Origin: Flavobacteriaceae bacterium
Lineage (GTDB): Bacteria; Bacteroidota; Bacteroidia; Flavobacteriales; Flavobacteriaceae
DNA length: 7,307 nt
Assembly (NCBI GenBank): GCA_013003145.1
Contig: JABDLH010000206.1
Location: 1-7,307 of the forward strand
Direction: 5' to 3'
The translations under genes were made by a program, and so were the position numbers. The notes beneath the pieces are model-generated. The model saw only the letters and a program-made list of their open reading frames with translations, was not told the DNA's origin and ran no database searches. This document shows, in pieces, positions 6,318 to 7,307 of this stretch (its first letter is position 1; each line of letters starts with the position of its first letter).

Positions 6318-6339
6318 AAGCCTGACAGAAACAGAAAAA

Positions 6340-7011
6340 ATGGGCAAATTATTTATTGTACCCACCCCCATCGGGAATATGGAAGATATTACCCTTAGGG
6401 CCATAAGAGTCCTTAAAGAGGTAGACATCATTCTTGCGGAAGACACCAGGACAAGTGCCAAACTCCTGCAGCGTTTTGAGATCGACACCCCTATGCTCAG
6501 TCACCACATGCATAACGAACACAAGACAGTAGAAGGGCTCGTCAAACGTCTGTCGGGCAATGAAACCATGGCCCTGATTTCTGATGCCGGTACACCGGCC
6601 ATTTCCGATCCTGGATTTTTGCTCACCCGTGCCTGTATAGAAGCAGGGGTGGCGGTAGAATGCCTGCCGGGGGCCACTGCCTTTGTCCCGGCCCTTGTAA
6701 ACAGCGGGCTGCCCAATGACAAGTTTGTTTTTGAAGGATTCCTACCTCCCAAAAAAGGCAGGCAGACCAGGCTCACACAACTGGCTGAAGAAACCAGGAC
6801 CATGATATTTTATGAATCTCCCTATAAATTGGTGAAAACGCTTACCGACTTCTCTTCTTATTTCGGGGAAGACCGGCCGGTAAGTGTTTCCCGGGAACTC
6901 ACCAAGTTGTACGAGGAACAAGTGAGAGGAACCCTGGCAGAAGTGCTAGGTCATTTTGAAGCGAATCCCCCGAAAGGAGAATTGGTGATCATAGTAGGTG
7001 GAGCTCGGTAA
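6340..7011 (+). CDS. rsmI: 16S rRNA (cytidine-1402-2'-O)-methyltransferase RsmI, short form
   Basis: SAM-dependent enzyme of the tetrapyrrole-methylase fold that 2'-O-methylates C1402 of 16S rRNA in the ribosomal P-site region. The 223-residue product carries the family motifs in order: PTPIGNMEDITLRA (8-21), AEDTR (33-37), LISDAGTPAISDPG (79-92), the SAM-site LPGATA (109-114), FEGFLPPKKGR (131-141), YESPYK (158-163), SRELTKLYEE (about 183-192) and KGELVIIVGG near the end. E. coli RsmI is about 286 residues. This one stops right after the methylase domain and lacks the C-terminal helical extension. The end is a clean TAA with no frameshifted remainder downstream, so this is a natural short form rather than a truncation. 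The leader CAGAAACAGAAAAA is A-rich. The gene is convergent with the partial gene ending at 7022, 10 bases away. Confidence 0.95.
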   Translation: MGKLFIVPTPIGNMEDITLRAIRVLKEVDIILAEDTRTSAKLLQRFEIDTPMLSHHMHNEHKTVEGLVKRLSGNETMALISDAGTPAISDPGFLLTRACIEAGVAVECLPGATAFVPALVNSGLPNDKFVFEGFLPPKKGRQTRLTQLAEETRTMIFYESPYKLVKTLTDFSSYFGEDRPVSVSRELTKLYEEQVRGTLAEVLGHFEANPPKGELVIIVGGAR

Positions 7012-7021
7012 GAAGTACCGA

Positions 7022-7307
7022 TCAGGAAGTTTTGTGCTTGCCTTCCTCCCAGCCGTGTTTACCTAAATACTGCTGCCCGCTTTCCACCGCACCTTCTTCT
7101 ATGGTTGTTCCCATACTGTCATTCCAACGGTTCAGGTAGCCGAAAAGTGAGATAACCCCCAGCATTTCCACAATTTCTCCATGGTTCCAGTATTTGTGTA
7201 ATCGCTCTGAAATCCCGATATCAACAGCGTTGGGTACTTGGGAGGCTGCCAGGGAGAAGTCTAATGCCGCCCGTTCGGCCTCAGTAAAGGCAGCATGGGT
7301 CCTATAC
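7022..7307 (-). CDS. Carboxymuconolactone decarboxylase/AhpD-like protein, N-terminus cut by window edge
   Basis: Only the last 94 residues and the TGA stop (7024-7022) are inside the window; the frame is open to the right edge. The visible part begins YRTHAAFTEAERAALDFSLAA and continues with VDIGISERLHKYWNHGEIVEMLGVISLFGYLNRWNDSM. This is the helical pattern (FTEAERAAL, then E-ELL-VI-LF-YLNR-ND) of the C-terminal half of carboxymuconolactone decarboxylase-family proteins. It ends YLGKHGWEEGKHKTS, a common tail of that group. The redox CxxC motif that would point to alkylhydroperoxidase-like activity lies in the missing N-terminal half, so substrate and activity cannot be judged. I see no terminator in the 10 bases separating it from rsmI; TCGGTA/TACCGA (7005-7010 and 7016-7021) is a short inverted repeat without a T-tract. 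Confidence 0.85.
   Translation of the reverse strand, partial: YRTHAAFTEAERAALDFSLAASQVPNAVDIGISERLHKYWNHGEIVEMLGVISLFGYLNRWNDSMGTTIEEGAVESGQQYLGKHGWEEGKHKTS

Noticed and set aside
7005..7021. Inverted repeat TCGGTA/TACCGA as a shared terminator for the convergent genes
   Set aside because: The stem is only 6 bp and no T-tract follows in either direction.
1..7307. Mobile element, CRISPR array, phage or defence system
   Set aside because: No direct-repeat array, integrase, transposase, tRNA-associated repeat or defence-type domain is visible; the genes are core functions with typical flavobacterial features.

Overview
The window looks like a chromosomal, housekeeping stretch from a member of the Bacteroidota, most likely a marine flavobacterium (inference). 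The evidence is as follows. The protein sequences (MscL, thymidine kinase, short RsmI, alanine racemase with KFNTG) look flavobacterial. Start codons are preceded by A-rich leaders with no clear Shine-Dalgarno sequence. At least one upstream region carries the Bacteroidota-type promoter TTG-N20-TAnnTTTG. I see no insertion sequence, integrase, CRISPR array, tRNA or rRNA.

Layout, left to right. Bases 1-1874 (minus) hold the first 624 codons of a prolyl oligopeptidase (S9A) lipoprotein; its C-terminus lies beyond the left edge. Next comes asd (minus, 1967-2956), with a strong hairpin terminator between it and the peptidase and a near-consensus promoter just upstream of its start. A second terminator (3065-3101) ends mscL (minus, 3150-3560). 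Upstream of mscL are alr (minus, 3652-4782) and tdk (minus, 4823-5473), 40 bases apart and probably cotranscribed. A 107-base divergent intergenic region follows. On the plus strand are an uncharacterised 224-residue protein (5581-6255), a terminator (6281-6317) and rsmI (6340-7011). The window closes with the C-terminal end of a carboxymuconolactone decarboxylase-like (AhpD-like) protein on the minus strand (7022-7307), convergent with rsmI.

The named genes serve separate core functions: the aspartate-family branch point (asd), D-alanine for peptidoglycan (alr), thymidine salvage (tdk), osmotic emergency release (mscL), 16S rRNA modification (rsmI) and peptide degradation in the envelope. 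asd feeds diaminopimelate and alr feeds D-Ala-D-Ala, so both supply peptidoglycan precursors, but the terminators and promoters indicate separate transcription units.

I found no convincing new multi-gene system. The points most worth a second look are the uncharacterised 224-residue protein, a thymidine kinase that has lost three of its four usual zinc ligands, and an MscL whose pore helix lacks all four glycines found in the E. coli helix.
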